Shown piece by piece: positions 16,772 through 27,044 of a DNA stretch of 64,000 nt. Under the pieces are notes generated by a model. It searched no databases. It had not been told where the DNA came from and saw nothing but the letters and a program-made list of their open reading frames with translations. Every line of letters begins with the position of its first letter. Positions within the stretch are counted from its first letter, which is position 1. A program made the translations under genes and the position numbers. Source of the DNA: Pedobacter sp. W3I1 (GTDB lineage Bacteria > Bacteroidota > Bacteroidia > Sphingobacteriales > Sphingobacteriaceae); NCBI RefSeq assembly GCF_030816015.1, contig NZ_JAUSXN010000001.1, forward strand, positions 124,001 through 188,000. The letters are read 5' to 3'.

Positions 16772-18463
16772 TTAGTCTATTGATGCAGTGGCTTTACTTG
16801 GTTTTCCAATTACTTTATAATTTCCATCTCCTTTTAAAATGGCCAGCATTTGCGATTGGTTGGTAAAAATATTTTTCGCTGCAGCCAGTTCTTTATCGTA
16901 TTGAAAGCTCTGCTCAATTCTTCCTTTTTCGTAAAAATAACGGCTTACGATCTGCGTTTCTAAAACTCTTTTTATTTCTGCTTTATGACTAACCAGATCG
17001 GTTTTTTTAGAAGAAGTAAGTTTATATTTAAGATTCTCCAGATCGGTTTTTACTTCAGCTGATTTATTTTCCTTTTCAGCCTCTAACCTTAAATCAGAAA
17101 GCAATCTTTCAGTACGGCTTTGGTAAGCTAAATCTTTATCGGCAAGACTACCAGAAAACACAGCATAATCTGCATCCGATAACTGAAAAGTTTTGGCAGA
17201 CGCCAGATTTGGTTTTTCTTTCCTGTATTGATTTGCGTAATTGAAGAAGAGGTTTTTATTGAGCATTGAAATCGTAATCGGGCTGAGCTTTTTAGCATCA
17301 ACCACAATATCGGGATAAACACCATTACCACTGTACACGTTTCTTCCTGCTTTAGTTTGGTACATCACCATTGTAGAATCGGCAAAACGCTCAGCAACAC
17401 CATCAGCATTTTTATGTGCATAATCTAATTTTTGGATACACCTGCCCGATGGGGTATAATATTTAGCAACAGTTACTTTTACCAGGCTATTATAAGGCAG
17501 GTTGAAGGTTTGCTGAACCAGGCCCTTACCATAACTACGTTGACCGATGACAATGGCACGATCTAAATCCTGTAAAGAACCTGCCACAATTTCTGAGGCT
17601 GAGGCCGAATTTCCGTTTACGAGCACTACCAGCGGAACCGAAGTAGAAACAGGCGTTAAAAGTGTTTTATAGGCAATGGTTTTCTCTACATTTTTGCCCT
17701 TTTGGGTTACAACAAGCTGATCTTTATTTACAAAGAGGTTCACAATTTTAACCGCTTCCTGTAAAATACCACCACCATTATTTCTCAAATCCAGAACCAC
17801 TCCTTTAGGATTTTCCTTTTGAATAGCCAACAGGGCGTCTTTAACTTCCTGACCTGAATTTTCTAAAAACTTATCCAGTTTAATATAACCGATTCCATCA
17901 CCAACCATTCCGGAGTAAGAAACGTTAGGCTGTTTTATTTCATCACGGACAATTTTTTTAGTAATTTCCTTTCCATCTCTAATCACCAACAAATCAACCG
18001 GTGTTCCTTTAGGGCCGCGCAACAACTGGCTAATTTCCTGGCGTTCTTTACCCTTTACAGCAATTCCGTTTATACTCACTACCTGATCTCCGGCTTTAAC
18101 TTCACTTTTATTTGCCGGATAACCTTCACTAACATCATTAATAAACAGTTTGCCATCGATAAAAACAGTGCTGGCACCAATACCTCCGTATTGCGTGCTT
18201 ACATATTTCAACTTGTAATCTTCAATTTCAGATTCAGGAACGTACTCCGTATAAGGATCTAAACTATCCAGCATGGCATCAATGCCAGTTTTCATCAATT
18301 GAGGAGCATTGGTATCATCTACATAGTTGATATTGATTTCTTTATAGAGCGACGCAAAAATATCCAGGTTTTTAGAAACCAGAAACAAATCTTCTTTAAA
18401 TGAAAATGATAAAACAGCTATCCCGAAACCAGCTGCTAAAAGACCATACTTTAGTTTTTTCAT
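16772..18463 (-). CDS. ctpA: C-terminal processing peptidase (S41, CtpA/Prc type)
   Basis: This periplasmic serine protease degrades or trims proteins from their C-terminus. It has 563 aa and an N-terminal hydrophobic segment (about 5-21). A PDZ domain lies around 92-175 (GGIGASTVF, VKAGDQVVSINGI). The Ser/Lys dyad is Ser288 in NSASASEIVAG and Lys313 in SYGKGLVQ, spaced 25 residues apart as in Prc and CtpB. The long C-terminal helical region (about 390-563) is common in Bacteroidota members. The gene is just upstream of the fucosidase with a 29-bp gap, so they may be co-transcribed, although the protease looks like a housekeeping gene. Confidence 0.92.
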   Translation of the reverse strand: MKKLKYGLLAAGFGIAVLSFSFKEDLFLVSKNLDIFASLYKEININYVDDTNAPQLMKTGIDAMLDSLDPYTEYVPESEIEDYKLKYVSTQYGGIGASTVFIDGKLFINDVSEGYPANKSEVKAGDQVVSINGIAVKGKERQEISQLLRGPKGTPVDLLVIRDGKEITKKIVRDEIKQPNVSYSGMVGDGIGYIKLDKFLENSGQEVKDALLAIQKENPKGVVLDLRNNGGGILQEAVKIVNLFVNKDQLVVTQKGKNVEKTIAYKTLLTPVSTSVPLVVLVNGNSASASEIVAGSLQDLDRAIVIGQRSYGKGLVQQTFNLPYNSLVKVTVAKYYTPSGRCIQKLDYAHKNADGVAERFADSTMVMYQTKAGRNVYSGNGVYPDIVVDAKKLSPITISMLNKNLFFNYANQYRKEKPNLASAKTFQLSDADYAVFSGSLADKDLAYQSRTERLLSDLRLEAEKENKSAEVKTDLENLKYKLTSSKKTDLVSHKAEIKRVLETQIVSRYFYEKGRIEQSFQYDKELAAAKNIFTNQSQMLAILKGDGNYKVIGKPSKATASID

Positions 18464-18649
18464 TCCCTTTTATTTTAATTCCAAATAGTGCAAGTAGATA
18501 GATTACCCCCTGTTTGAAAGATTATTTAGTAATTGTGTACAAACGTAAATGTACAAAAAGCGATAAATATTAAAAACAGCTTATTTGGGCGATGCGTAAA
18601 TTAAGCGTTACGCTAAAAAGAAACAGAAATGGCCTTTTAAAGAGATAAA

Positions 18650-18865
18650 TTAAAGTCTGTTTCCTTTAGTATCAGCAAGTGCTTTTTGAATCGTAAATTC
18701 GATATAGGTACGGTCGCGTTTTACCAAACGCATTAAATCTTCAACCAGTTGATCTTCTTTGCCTGGCGTAAATTCTAAAGGCTCGTTCGCTAGGTCGCGG
18801 TATTTCCTTAAAAACTTAGTTTTTACTTTAAATGCAGTTTCAGAAGTAAGTTGAAAGTTAGCCAT
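18650..18865 (-). CDS. Small conserved hypothetical protein
   Basis: This is a 71-aa basic/acidic soluble protein beginning MANFQLTSETAF, predicted mostly helical. I do not recognise a named domain. The frame extends upstream to 18934, but a -7 box (TACTTTTG, minus strand) lies at 18884-18891, which would put the longer start upstream of the promoter. The ATG at 18865 is therefore chosen. The regular codon pattern and the close promoter support a real gene. Its neighbours (S41 protease and beta-barrel protein) give no clear functional clue. Confidence 0.65.
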   Translation of the reverse strand: MANFQLTSETAFKVKTKFLRKYRDLANEPLEFTPGKEDQLVEDLMRLVKRDRTYIEFTIQKALADTKGNRL

Positions 18866-18883
18866 GGCATATTTTATTTGATG

Positions 18884-18891
18884 CAAAAGTA
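18884..18891 (-). promoter_or_regulatory. Promoter -7 box deciding the start of the small gene
   Basis: The minus strand reads TACTTTTG, a match to TAnnTTTG, 18 nt before the ATG at 18865. Confidence 0.5.
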
Positions 18892-19118
18892 AAAAATATT
18901 TGCTCAGGTTAATACTTTTTATGTGATGTGACAAAAAAAGTAGACATTCGCGGATTATTTTTGCACGATAATTGTGTTAAAACCGCGTTATAAAATCTAA
19001 CCCGGTATAACAACGGCTTGATGCAAATTTTAAAAGAAACCATAGCACAATAATGCAAGTGAAATTTGCCTAGGCCCTGTTTATGGTTTTATAACCCCTA
19101 AAAACAATTTTAAACAAC

Positions 19119-19721
19119 ATGAAAAAAATCATCTTCTCTATTGTTTTCCTAACCTTGGGTTGGGCAACATCAAAGGCACAAACATTTAACCTCGGGGTTA
19201 AAGCAGGTGTAAATTTAGCCAAGTTGAATGCAGATTTCGCGAATGAAGAAAACCGTTTAGGCTACCAGATTGGTGCCTGGGCACGTATTGGCGGCGCTAG
19301 CTTTTATGTACAGCCTGAAGCCTACATTGGAAGTAAAGGCAACAAGTTTATCAGCTTTACACAGGATAATGGGAATGAGGTTCAGGCTGAAGGAAAAGTA
19401 AAATTTACCACTCTAGATGTTCCTGTTTTATTTGGAACAAAATTCGGTGCCAAAAACTTAAACTTCCGTGTAATGGCCGGCCCGGTAATTTCATTTATCC
19501 TGGATGAAAATTCGACTTTTAGCTCAGCTTACCAACAGGCAACAGATTTTAGCAACTACAAAAACCAGGCATTGGGTGCACAGTTTGGTGCGGGTGTAGA
19601 TGTAGGCAGTATTTCTGTTGATTTGCGTTACGAAGCTGGTTTATCCAACATCAGTAAAAGCGAAAAGTATACGCAAAAACCTAACTTATTTCAATTGAGT
19701 TTAGGTTTTAAAATTTTATAA
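19119..19721 (+). CDS. PorT-type outer-membrane beta-barrel protein
   Basis: The 200-aa protein has a signal peptide (residues 1-20, ending SKAQ). A chain of alternating beta strands follows and ends in a hydrophobic final strand (LFQLSLGFKIL), as usual for outer-membrane barrels. NLGVKAGVNLAKLN near the start and the repeated GxxxxLRY-like strands fit the PorT/OMP_b-brl_2 family of small 8-stranded barrels. Its function is unknown; the family is abundant in Bacteroidota. A strong terminator follows 20 bp after the stop. A long leader of 150 nt lies upstream, with a TATTTTTG box at 18956-18963. Confidence 0.8.
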   Translation: MKKIIFSIVFLTLGWATSKAQTFNLGVKAGVNLAKLNADFANEENRLGYQIGAWARIGGASFYVQPEAYIGSKGNKFISFTQDNGNEVQAEGKVKFTTLDVPVLFGTKFGAKNLNFRVMAGPVISFILDENSTFSSAYQQATDFSNYKNQALGAQFGAGVDVGSISVDLRYEAGLSNISKSEKYTQKPNLFQLSLGFKIL

Positions 19722-19741
19722 TTTTTAACCAAAACAATGAG

Positions 19742-19767
19742 AAGGCGACCAATGGTCGCCTTTTTTG
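19742..19767 (+). terminator. Terminator after the beta-barrel gene
   Basis: AAGGCGACC (19742-19750) pairs with GGTCGCCTT (19754-19762) around an AAT loop and is followed by a T run. Confidence 0.9.
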
Positions 19768-19910
19768 CTTTAGTACCGTTTTGACCTTACCAAAAACTAT
19801 TTGTTAACCTTCTACAACACATTTATTAATATGTAAAATTGGCATTACAGCCTCTTTTAAGCCCTAAAAAATGCCGATTTTTATAGTAAAACAACTTAAC
19901 AAAAAACACT

Positions 19911-21746
19911 ATGAAACATCCCGTACTTTTACTGTTCGCTATTTTATTGTCGTTCGCGGTAAAAGCCCAAAATTTTAAATATGCTTTTGTAACCGATACC
20001 CACGTTGGTTCATCAACAGGCGAAGAAGACCTGACAAGGACCGTTGCTGATCTGAACGGGTTAAAAGACATCGATTTTGTAATCATTACTGGGGATATAA
20101 CCGAAATGGGCACTAATAATGAGCTTAAACTGGCTAAAGACATCCTATCGAAATTAAATAAGCCTTACCACATTATCCCTGGAAACCACGATACCGGATG
20201 GTCAGAATCAGGTGGTGTAAATTTTATCAAAGAGTTTGGCGGCGATAAATTTATTTTCGATCATAATGGTTACCGCTTTATTGCATGTGCATCAGGCCCT
20301 TATGTGCGGATGAGCGATGGGCATATTCCAAGAGATGCTACCGTATGGCTGGACAGTGTGCTTAAAGCAACACCTAAAAACATGCCCATAGTTTTTGCCA
20401 ACCATTACCCATTGGATAATAGTTTGGATAATTGGTACGAAGCCACAGATGAGTTAAAGAAATATAATATTCAATATGCCATTTGCGGCCATGGGCACAA
20501 TAACCATCCTTATAATTTTGAAGGTATTGAAGCCACAATGGGCCGTTCTAATTTAAGGGCAAAGGATAGTATTGGCGGGTATAACATTGTAACGATGACC
20601 AGGGATAGTGCCTACTTTCAGGTTAAAAAACCAACCCAGGATATTCTTCCGGTATGGCGAAAAATTGCACTAAAAACTTTCCTGGCCGATAAAAAAAAAT
20701 ATGATCGCCCTGATTTTGCCATCAACAATAAATATGCGGGCACAAAAGAAGTTTGGACGTATCATTCTAACGCAAACGTAGTGAATACACCAACCTACGC
20801 TTCGAACAATGTTATTTTTGGCAATAGCTTAGGTTTGGTCGAAGCCTTAAACAAGAATACCGGAAAGAAAGTATGGACATTTAAAACCAAAGGCGCAATC
20901 TATTCATCACCAGTTGCGGTGAATAACATGGTTATTTTAGGTTCAGGCGATGGAACCATTTATGCGCTAAATGCAAAAACAGGAAAAGAAGTGTGGCATA
21001 AAGAAACATCCAATTCGGTGCTGGGCTCGCCAGTAGTTAACGGACAACAGGTATACATTGGTGGCAGTGACAATACTTTCAGGGCCTTGGATGTCAAAAC
21101 CGGAAACGAAATCTGGGCATTTAAAGAAGTAGAAGGCACAATTGTAGGCAAACCGCTAATTTATAAGGGCAAAATTATATTTGGTTCCTGGGGAAGACAT
21201 CTATACGCACTTGATATTAATACCGGGAACTTGTTATGGAAATGGAACAATGGCCAGGGCAACCGAATGTTTTCGCCAGCTATGGTAACGCCCGTTGCCT
21301 ACAGCGGCATTGTATACATCGCAGCTCCTGATCGCTATTTAACAGCTATTGATGCAAACAATGGCAGCACACTTTGGCGGAACAAAGAAGCTACGGTTCG
21401 CGAGTCGATCGGCCAATCTGCTGACAGTACCATCATTTATGGCAAAACCATGCAAGACGAAATTGTAGCTTATAAAGCGCAGGCACAAGATCCAGGTGTG
21501 CTTTGGCGATATAATGTAGGCTTTGGATATGAGCACGTACCATCCATGTTGATTGAAAAAGATGGAAAGGTGTTTTTTGGAACAAAAAACGGTGTGATTT
21601 ATGCCATCGACCCCAAACAGCAAAGCACGGTTTGGGCACATAAAATAGATAATTCGATGATCAATACGGTGAATGTGGTTGATGGAAAAAATCTTGTTGT
21701 AAGCACTATGGATGGAAAAGTAGTTTGGTTAAACGCTAATAAGTAG
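19911..21746 (+). CDS. Secreted metallophosphoesterase fused to a PQQ-like beta-propeller
   Basis: The 611-aa protein has a signal peptide (residues 1-19, ending VKAQ). Residues ~22-235 are a calcineurin-like phosphoesterase with all metal sites: D29-T-H31, G61-D62, G91-N-H-D94, the NHYP block, and GHGH. Residues ~285-611 contain repeated propeller blades of the PQQ type, for example DGTIYALNAKTGKEVW, DNTFRALDVKTGNEIW and RHLYALDINTGNLLW. Tryptophans close each blade. The protein probably acts in the periplasm or at the cell surface on a phosphate ester, with the propeller as a binding platform. The substrate is unknown. It is monocistronic. Confidence 0.85.
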   Translation: MKHPVLLLFAILLSFAVKAQNFKYAFVTDTHVGSSTGEEDLTRTVADLNGLKDIDFVIITGDITEMGTNNELKLAKDILSKLNKPYHIIPGNHDTGWSESGGVNFIKEFGGDKFIFDHNGYRFIACASGPYVRMSDGHIPRDATVWLDSVLKATPKNMPIVFANHYPLDNSLDNWYEATDELKKYNIQYAICGHGHNNHPYNFEGIEATMGRSNLRAKDSIGGYNIVTMTRDSAYFQVKKPTQDILPVWRKIALKTFLADKKKYDRPDFAINNKYAGTKEVWTYHSNANVVNTPTYASNNVIFGNSLGLVEALNKNTGKKVWTFKTKGAIYSSPVAVNNMVILGSGDGTIYALNAKTGKEVWHKETSNSVLGSPVVNGQQVYIGGSDNTFRALDVKTGNEIWAFKEVEGTIVGKPLIYKGKIIFGSWGRHLYALDINTGNLLWKWNNGQGNRMFSPAMVTPVAYSGIVYIAAPDRYLTAIDANNGSTLWRNKEATVRESIGQSADSTIIYGKTMQDEIVAYKAQAQDPGVLWRYNVGFGYEHVPSMLIEKDGKVFFGTKNGVIYAIDPKQQSTVWAHKIDNSMINTVNVVDGKNLVVSTMDGKVVWLNANK

Positions 21747-21931
21747 CTATAAACAATTCATATAAAAATCATTCAATAAATTACAACCTTGTATTTTGAG
21801 AATTCATAACACCTTTCGTACATAGACTTAACCAACTGGATATATAGACCTTTCATTTAATATTTATTTAGCTTAGAAAATTAATCATAACTAAAAAAAT
21901 ACAGGCATCTTTATATAAATAGCTATTAACA

Positions 21932-21965
21932 AAACACGGCTTTAATTGAAATTAAAGCCGTGTTT
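21932..21965 (-). terminator. Terminator of the first SusC/SusD operon
   Basis: A perfect 15-bp stem (21932-21946 with 21951-21965) with a 4-nt loop lies 6 bp beyond the susD stop. A- and T-tracts on both sides may let it work in both directions. Confidence 0.9.
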
Positions 21966-21970
21966 ATTAG

Positions 21971-23674
21971 TTATTGCCAACCAGGATTTTGTTTTAAGTC
22001 TATTCCCTGATCTTTATACAGTTTAATCTGATCAAGTGGCAGTGGGCTTAAATATACTTTGTCATTATCAAATGTCCTTTGAGTTTCTGGTTTAGGAGCC
22101 GGTATTATATATCCTTCAGTTGCTCCATCAATGGTTACAGTTGCTTTGGGGTAATCTGCTTTTTTAATCCAGGCTCCTCTGTTAATACTAGTATTTAATT
22201 TAGTATCAATGTAAGCGTATTTTCTCCATCTTTTCAAGTCATCATTTCTAAAACCTTCCATCATTAACTCGATCCTTCTTTCCCTACGAATTTCCCAAAT
22301 TAATGAAGATACTGTAGGGTCTCTCTGTGGATCACTGTAAACCACACCATTAACGGCCGGCTGCCCACCTATGATCTGAAGATTGGGCATTGAAATTCCA
22401 CCTCTTTTTCTTAATTTATTAATGGAGTTATCCAAATCGGCTTGAGTTAATGTTCCCAGTTCTGCAGAAGCTTCTGCAAAGTTCATCATAACTTCTCCTA
22501 AACGAATAATAGGTGCATCAGTAGTGTTGGTGCTGGATAGTGCTTCAGCCGTGCCCCATAAAGTTTGATCCTCCATTAAGAATTTTAAGACAGAATAACC
22601 ACTTGTGGAATAATTAGAAGCTATACCTGGTAAACGCAGATCAGATACAAACGTTTCTTTCATTCTAGGATCACGGTTTGCCATTACATTAGCTATAGAC
22701 TTATCTCCCTGATAAAGTGGTGAGATTGAAGCTGGAAGGCCATCTGTACACAAATACGCATCAATAGCGTTTTTAGACGGGCCGGTTTGAGGCTCCTTGT
22801 TTACATAACTCACTAACGAATGTGTACTTTGGGCAGTACCATACTGTCTGTATAGAATAATCTCAGGATTTCCTTTAAGGTCAAGAGAGCTAAATAAGGT
22901 TCTATATTTAGCGCCTAATGAATACCCTCCTTTCGTCATCACCTCGTTAGCGGCCCATTTAGCTGCTTCTAAATACTCGGCTGCTTTAGCAGGGTTAATA
23001 TTCGAATATTTTAGCAAGGTACCATGATAAAGAAATACACGGGACATAAATGCCAACACGACGTATTTGTTAACAATCTGTCCGTTTGGTCCAACAAGAG
23101 CGTCAGTCGCCCTGACGTTTTCAGCAGCGTATTTAAAATCTGCAAGCATATTATCTAAAACAACAATCTGTGGATCTCTGGGTTTGTATAAGTCCGTAGA
23201 GCTTTCTTCCAATGGCTTATCATAGTAAGGAAAATCGCCGAATGCTTTAACCAGATCGTTGTATTCTAAAGCACGGAAAAAACGACCTACACCAACCCAG
23301 TTCTTTTTAACATCGTCAGATAAGTAAGTTGAATTACTTACTCTATCTATAAATATATTGGCTTTTCTGACAAAAGTAAAACTCCATCCTCCCCCAGACG
23401 TAGGAACATTTTTGGTAAATGCAGTAGGAGTTGTTGGTGCAAAATCATCATTTAATGTTTCTCCGGAAAAATATTTCCCAAATGTAAATCCAGATCCGTA
23501 ACCGGTAAAATAACTTGTGTAAAATCCCCAAGCAAAAGTACTCACCTCTTTCTCTGTTCTCCAATAAGTATCATCAGAAAAAGAATCTAGTGGTTCCCTT
23601 TCCAAAAAATCTTTTTTGCAACCATTCCCTAATATCAAAATAAGGAAGGCTATTATAATATATATCTTTTTCAT
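21971..23674 (-). CDS. SusD/RagB-family glycan-binding lipoprotein (operon 1)
   Basis: This is the surface lipoprotein that caps a SusC channel and delivers ligand. It has 567 aa, with a signal peptide and lipobox LGNGC (Cys19) followed by KKDFLEREPLDSFSDDTYW, the classic SusD entry. TPR-like helices include FFRALEYNDLVKAFGDFPYYDKPL. The C-terminal IWEIRRERRIELMMEGFRNDDLKRW is the RagB/SusD signature. It lies 11 bp downstream of its susC partner and is followed by a strong terminator. The ligand cannot be told from sequence. Confidence 0.93.
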   Translation of the reverse strand: MKKIYIIIAFLILILGNGCKKDFLEREPLDSFSDDTYWRTEKEVSTFAWGFYTSYFTGYGSGFTFGKYFSGETLNDDFAPTTPTAFTKNVPTSGGGWSFTFVRKANIFIDRVSNSTYLSDDVKKNWVGVGRFFRALEYNDLVKAFGDFPYYDKPLEESSTDLYKPRDPQIVVLDNMLADFKYAAENVRATDALVGPNGQIVNKYVVLAFMSRVFLYHGTLLKYSNINPAKAAEYLEAAKWAANEVMTKGGYSLGAKYRTLFSSLDLKGNPEIILYRQYGTAQSTHSLVSYVNKEPQTGPSKNAIDAYLCTDGLPASISPLYQGDKSIANVMANRDPRMKETFVSDLRLPGIASNYSTSGYSVLKFLMEDQTLWGTAEALSSTNTTDAPIIRLGEVMMNFAEASAELGTLTQADLDNSINKLRKRGGISMPNLQIIGGQPAVNGVVYSDPQRDPTVSSLIWEIRRERRIELMMEGFRNDDLKRWRKYAYIDTKLNTSINRGAWIKKADYPKATVTIDGATEGYIIPAPKPETQRTFDNDKVYLSPLPLDQIKLYKDQGIDLKQNPGWQ

Positions 23675-23685
23675 CGCTTTAATAG

Positions 23686-26600
23686 TTATAAGGTTACTTG
23701 AATACCAAATGATAATGTCTTTCTATAAGGATAAACTCTTCCAAATGATGCCGCATCAGTTTGATCTGCGGTATAATCAACTTCAGGATCTATTGGAATA
23801 CCAACATTAGAGATGGAGAATAAATTCTCTCCGCTTAAGTAAAACCTTACTTTGTCAATTTTTACCTTACTTGTTAAACGGTTTGGCAAGGTATAACCAA
23901 CGGTAATGTTTTTAGCTCTCAAATAGGCCATATTTAATAAATATTTAGTTTGAGTTAAAAAATTTAATGAGTTGTTAGATTGGGCCTGATTTGTTGGTCT
24001 TGGATAGAAAGCATCGGGATTAGAAGGTGTCCAATAATCCATTTGATGCTCAAAAGAAGCCTCAGCAGGATTCCACCCTGGAACAAAGATCGGACCTGAA
24101 GCCCAAAAGTCTCTTTTTCCTACCCCCTGAAAAAATGCATCAATATCAACACCTTTCCAGGAAGTACCTAAACGGAATCCATATTGGTAGCGTGGCGTAG
24201 AATTTCCAATTACTTTTAAATCTCCGTGATCATCAACGGTATTAGCGCCATTATTAATTACGCCATTACCATCAAGGTCTTTATATTTAACATCACCTGG
24301 GCCATAAAAGAATGAGGCCGTTTCATATCTGCTTTGCGAAGGAATGCCAGGTTTCAAAATCCATTTATTATTTGCGTCCTTTCCTGAAAAATCATCTGAA
24401 GTAAAATAACGGTCGGTTTCATATCCCCATATTTCTCCAAGGGTTTTACCTTCATAATTACCCGTTACAGATAATGTTGTATTGGCAAATTTGGTGATTT
24501 TATCCTGAAAATCAGATAAGGTGCCCGTTAAATTGATCTTCAAGCCATTTCCAAAAGTATGATTATAATCAATTGCTAATTCCCATCCATTAGTGGTCAT
24601 CTCTCCATAATTTCTTCGCGGAGATGTTGCCCCAAAAGATGAAGGAAGTGTTACTCCGGCACTTAACATATCGGTAGTTTTTCTTTTATACCAATCAAAA
24701 CTTACTCCTAATTCATTTTTAAAGAAACGGGCATCCAAACCTAAATCAAATGTAGTCACCGTTTCCCAAGTAAGGGATCTGGATACTGCAAGTGGAGTAC
24801 TTATAGTCACCTGATTTGAACTGCCAATCCACCAGCCAGAATTTGATGTATCCATTAATGGGATAAAAGGATAAAAATTATTTCCAGTTACCACATCCTG
24901 ATTACCCACTGATCCATAAGATCCGCGTATTTTTAAAAATGACAGTACATTTTCTATTGGCTTTAAAAATGATTCTTCTGATAAAATCCACCCGGCAGAC
25001 ATTGATGGGAAGAAGCCCCATAAGTCATTTTTAGGGAAACGTGATGAACCGTCATATCGACCATTTAATTCAAGCAGGTATTTGTTTTTATAAGCATAAT
25101 TGATCCGCCCAAATAATCCTTTTGAGGAATAATGCCTATTGTATCCATCAACAAACTGATCACCAATTGCTCCCGGAATTGCTCCTACACTAGGATCTAA
25201 TAAGGTATTTCTTTTAGAGTACTGATAGTTTTTTTGATAATAATCTATATCTCCACCTAAAATAAACTTGAATGAATGGTCACTAATATCTTTCGTGTAC
25301 GTACCGTAAAGTTTACCAGCATTTACATCAGTCCATGCTGAACCAAAAGCTGCATAATCATAAGCAACCGACTGATAATTTTTATTTACCGGCGGTAAAT
25401 CACCACCTGCCCAAAAATCAATGCCTCTGGTTCCTCCTCCAATAATTTTCGAATGAGTATTGGTTGATGAATAGGTATAGTCTGCATCAATCGTTAATCC
25501 TTTTAAAGGTTTAAAAGTCGCTCCTGCCTGAATTCTGGCCAGGCCGGTTTTTTCGCTATTCATATTGGCCTGTTGAACTTCTGTAACTGCACTTCTGAAA
25601 GGTTCACCCTCGTATGTACCATAAGGATAAAATTTCGGCCAGCGATAAAGATAGTACCAGGGACCAATTGTAGCCGTACTAAAGATAAATGGGGTTGTAG
25701 TTAATGTATTTGTATAGAATATTTTCCCTCTAATATCAAGATAGCTATTTACTGCAGTATTAACACTAACAGACATATTATAACGATCAAATTCATCAGG
25801 ATTAACTTTTAAAACACCATTCTGGTTTAAATAACCCAAACCAATATTATAACTGGTTTTCTCACTTCCCCCACTTACACTTAAATTATGATTTTGTTGC
25901 GGGGTCCATTTTTTCATGTATTTATCCGCGGCATCCCATGAACGATAAAAAAATAATTTACCATCCCGAAGTTCAAAATCTCTTCCTCTAACCATTTCAT
26001 CACCTAAGTCCTGTCCTCCATATAACCTGTCCCATTCTTTCATTTTGCCAATAGCAATTTCATCAATGTACATTCCTACAACACCTGGCTGGGTAGTATT
26101 AGGATTTGTACGCTGTAAAGCAGATAATGCAAAGGTTGCCCCATCGGCAGCATTAGCTATTTTCTGCAAGGTTGTTGGCGTAGACCAGGAGAAATTGTTT
26201 GTATATGAAATTTTACTTGGCGTGTTTTTCTTTCCCGATTTTGAAGTAATTAAAACGACTCCCCACGCTGCCCTGGTACCATAAATTGATGTGGATGCTG
26301 CATCTTTTAAAACCGATATACTCTCGATATCATCTGGATTAACCAATTGCAAACTTTCAATCTCTACATTATCAAGTAAAATAAGTGGTTGTGATCCTCC
26401 TCCATTTAAAGATCCCCTTACTCCTCGAAGTGTAATTTTAGGATTTTTTCCTAATTCACCACTAGGCGTGGTAATGCTAAGGCCAGGAACAACACCCTGC
26501 AAGCCTCTGGCAACATCAGTAATTGGTCGACTCTGCAGTACCTTCGTATCTACAGTACTTACTGCACCTGTTAGGTTTGCTTTCTTTTGTGTACCATAGC

Positions 26601-26919
26601 CCACTACAACGACATCATCTAGCCCCTGAGCGTCTGTTTTTAGACTGACGTTGATTGTTTTAGTTGCGCCAACGGTTCTTTCTGTGGTTACATACCCAAT
26701 GTACGAAAATACCAGCACGCTGCCATTGGCCGCATTTATGGAATAACTTCCATCTGCATTTGATTGCGCAACGGTAGTGCTTCCTTTAACCCTAATGGAA
26801 ACACCAGGTATTGGTCCATCTTCTGATGTAACCTTACCTGTAATGGTTGTTTGTTGCGCTATGGCATGGGCCAGCAACAAAAACGTACCAATGAAAATTA
26901 ATAGTAGTTTTTTTTTCAT
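23686..26919 (-). CDS. SusC/RagA-family TonB-dependent transporter (operon 1)
   Basis: This outer-membrane channel imports a ligand with TonB energy. The start is taken at 26919 (MKKKLLLIF); the frame runs 57 bp further up but without a signal-like sequence. It has a signal peptide ending AIAQQ and a carboxypeptidase-regulatory-like domain (ITGKVTSEDGPIPGVSIRVKG). The SusC box DDVVVVGYGTQKK follows, then the plug domain (LQGVVPGL, VLKDAASTSIYGTRAAWGVV) and a 22-strand barrel ending YPYRKTLSFGIQVTL. The ~1077-aa length is normal. An upstream -7 box and a decamer-repeat operator suggest control by the DeoR-type regulator at 32958. Confidence 0.95.
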   Translation of the reverse strand: MKKKLLLIFIGTFLLLAHAIAQQTTITGKVTSEDGPIPGVSIRVKGSTTVAQSNADGSYSINAANGSVLVFSYIGYVTTERTVGATKTINVSLKTDAQGLDDVVVVGYGTQKKANLTGAVSTVDTKVLQSRPITDVARGLQGVVPGLSITTPSGELGKNPKITLRGVRGSLNGGGSQPLILLDNVEIESLQLVNPDDIESISVLKDAASTSIYGTRAAWGVVLITSKSGKKNTPSKISYTNNFSWSTPTTLQKIANAADGATFALSALQRTNPNTTQPGVVGMYIDEIAIGKMKEWDRLYGGQDLGDEMVRGRDFELRDGKLFFYRSWDAADKYMKKWTPQQNHNLSVSGGSEKTSYNIGLGYLNQNGVLKVNPDEFDRYNMSVSVNTAVNSYLDIRGKIFYTNTLTTTPFIFSTATIGPWYYLYRWPKFYPYGTYEGEPFRSAVTEVQQANMNSEKTGLARIQAGATFKPLKGLTIDADYTYSSTNTHSKIIGGGTRGIDFWAGGDLPPVNKNYQSVAYDYAAFGSAWTDVNAGKLYGTYTKDISDHSFKFILGGDIDYYQKNYQYSKRNTLLDPSVGAIPGAIGDQFVDGYNRHYSSKGLFGRINYAYKNKYLLELNGRYDGSSRFPKNDLWGFFPSMSAGWILSEESFLKPIENVLSFLKIRGSYGSVGNQDVVTGNNFYPFIPLMDTSNSGWWIGSSNQVTISTPLAVSRSLTWETVTTFDLGLDARFFKNELGVSFDWYKRKTTDMLSAGVTLPSSFGATSPRRNYGEMTTNGWELAIDYNHTFGNGLKINLTGTLSDFQDKITKFANTTLSVTGNYEGKTLGEIWGYETDRYFTSDDFSGKDANNKWILKPGIPSQSRYETASFFYGPGDVKYKDLDGNGVINNGANTVDDHGDLKVIGNSTPRYQYGFRLGTSWKGVDIDAFFQGVGKRDFWASGPIFVPGWNPAEASFEHQMDYWTPSNPDAFYPRPTNQAQSNNSLNFLTQTKYLLNMAYLRAKNITVGYTLPNRLTSKVKIDKVRFYLSGENLFSISNVGIPIDPEVDYTADQTDAASFGRVYPYRKTLSFGIQVTL

Positions 26920-27015
26920 AAACGTAAGTTTAGAATTGTTTTGTAGTTTAGTCTTTAATGCCGCATAAAACAGCAATATTTAAGTAAATATCATTATTTA
27001 TTTGATTAAAAAAAA

Positions 27016-27023
27016 CAAATTTA
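27016..27023 (-). promoter_or_regulatory. Promoter -7 box of susC operon 1
   Basis: The minus strand reads TAAATTTG, matching TAnnTTTG, about 97 nt before the susC start. The decamer-repeat operator begins about 21 bp upstream of it, overlapping the -33 region. Confidence 0.5.
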
Positions 27024-27044
27024 GGTTTGCAACATCTATATTAC

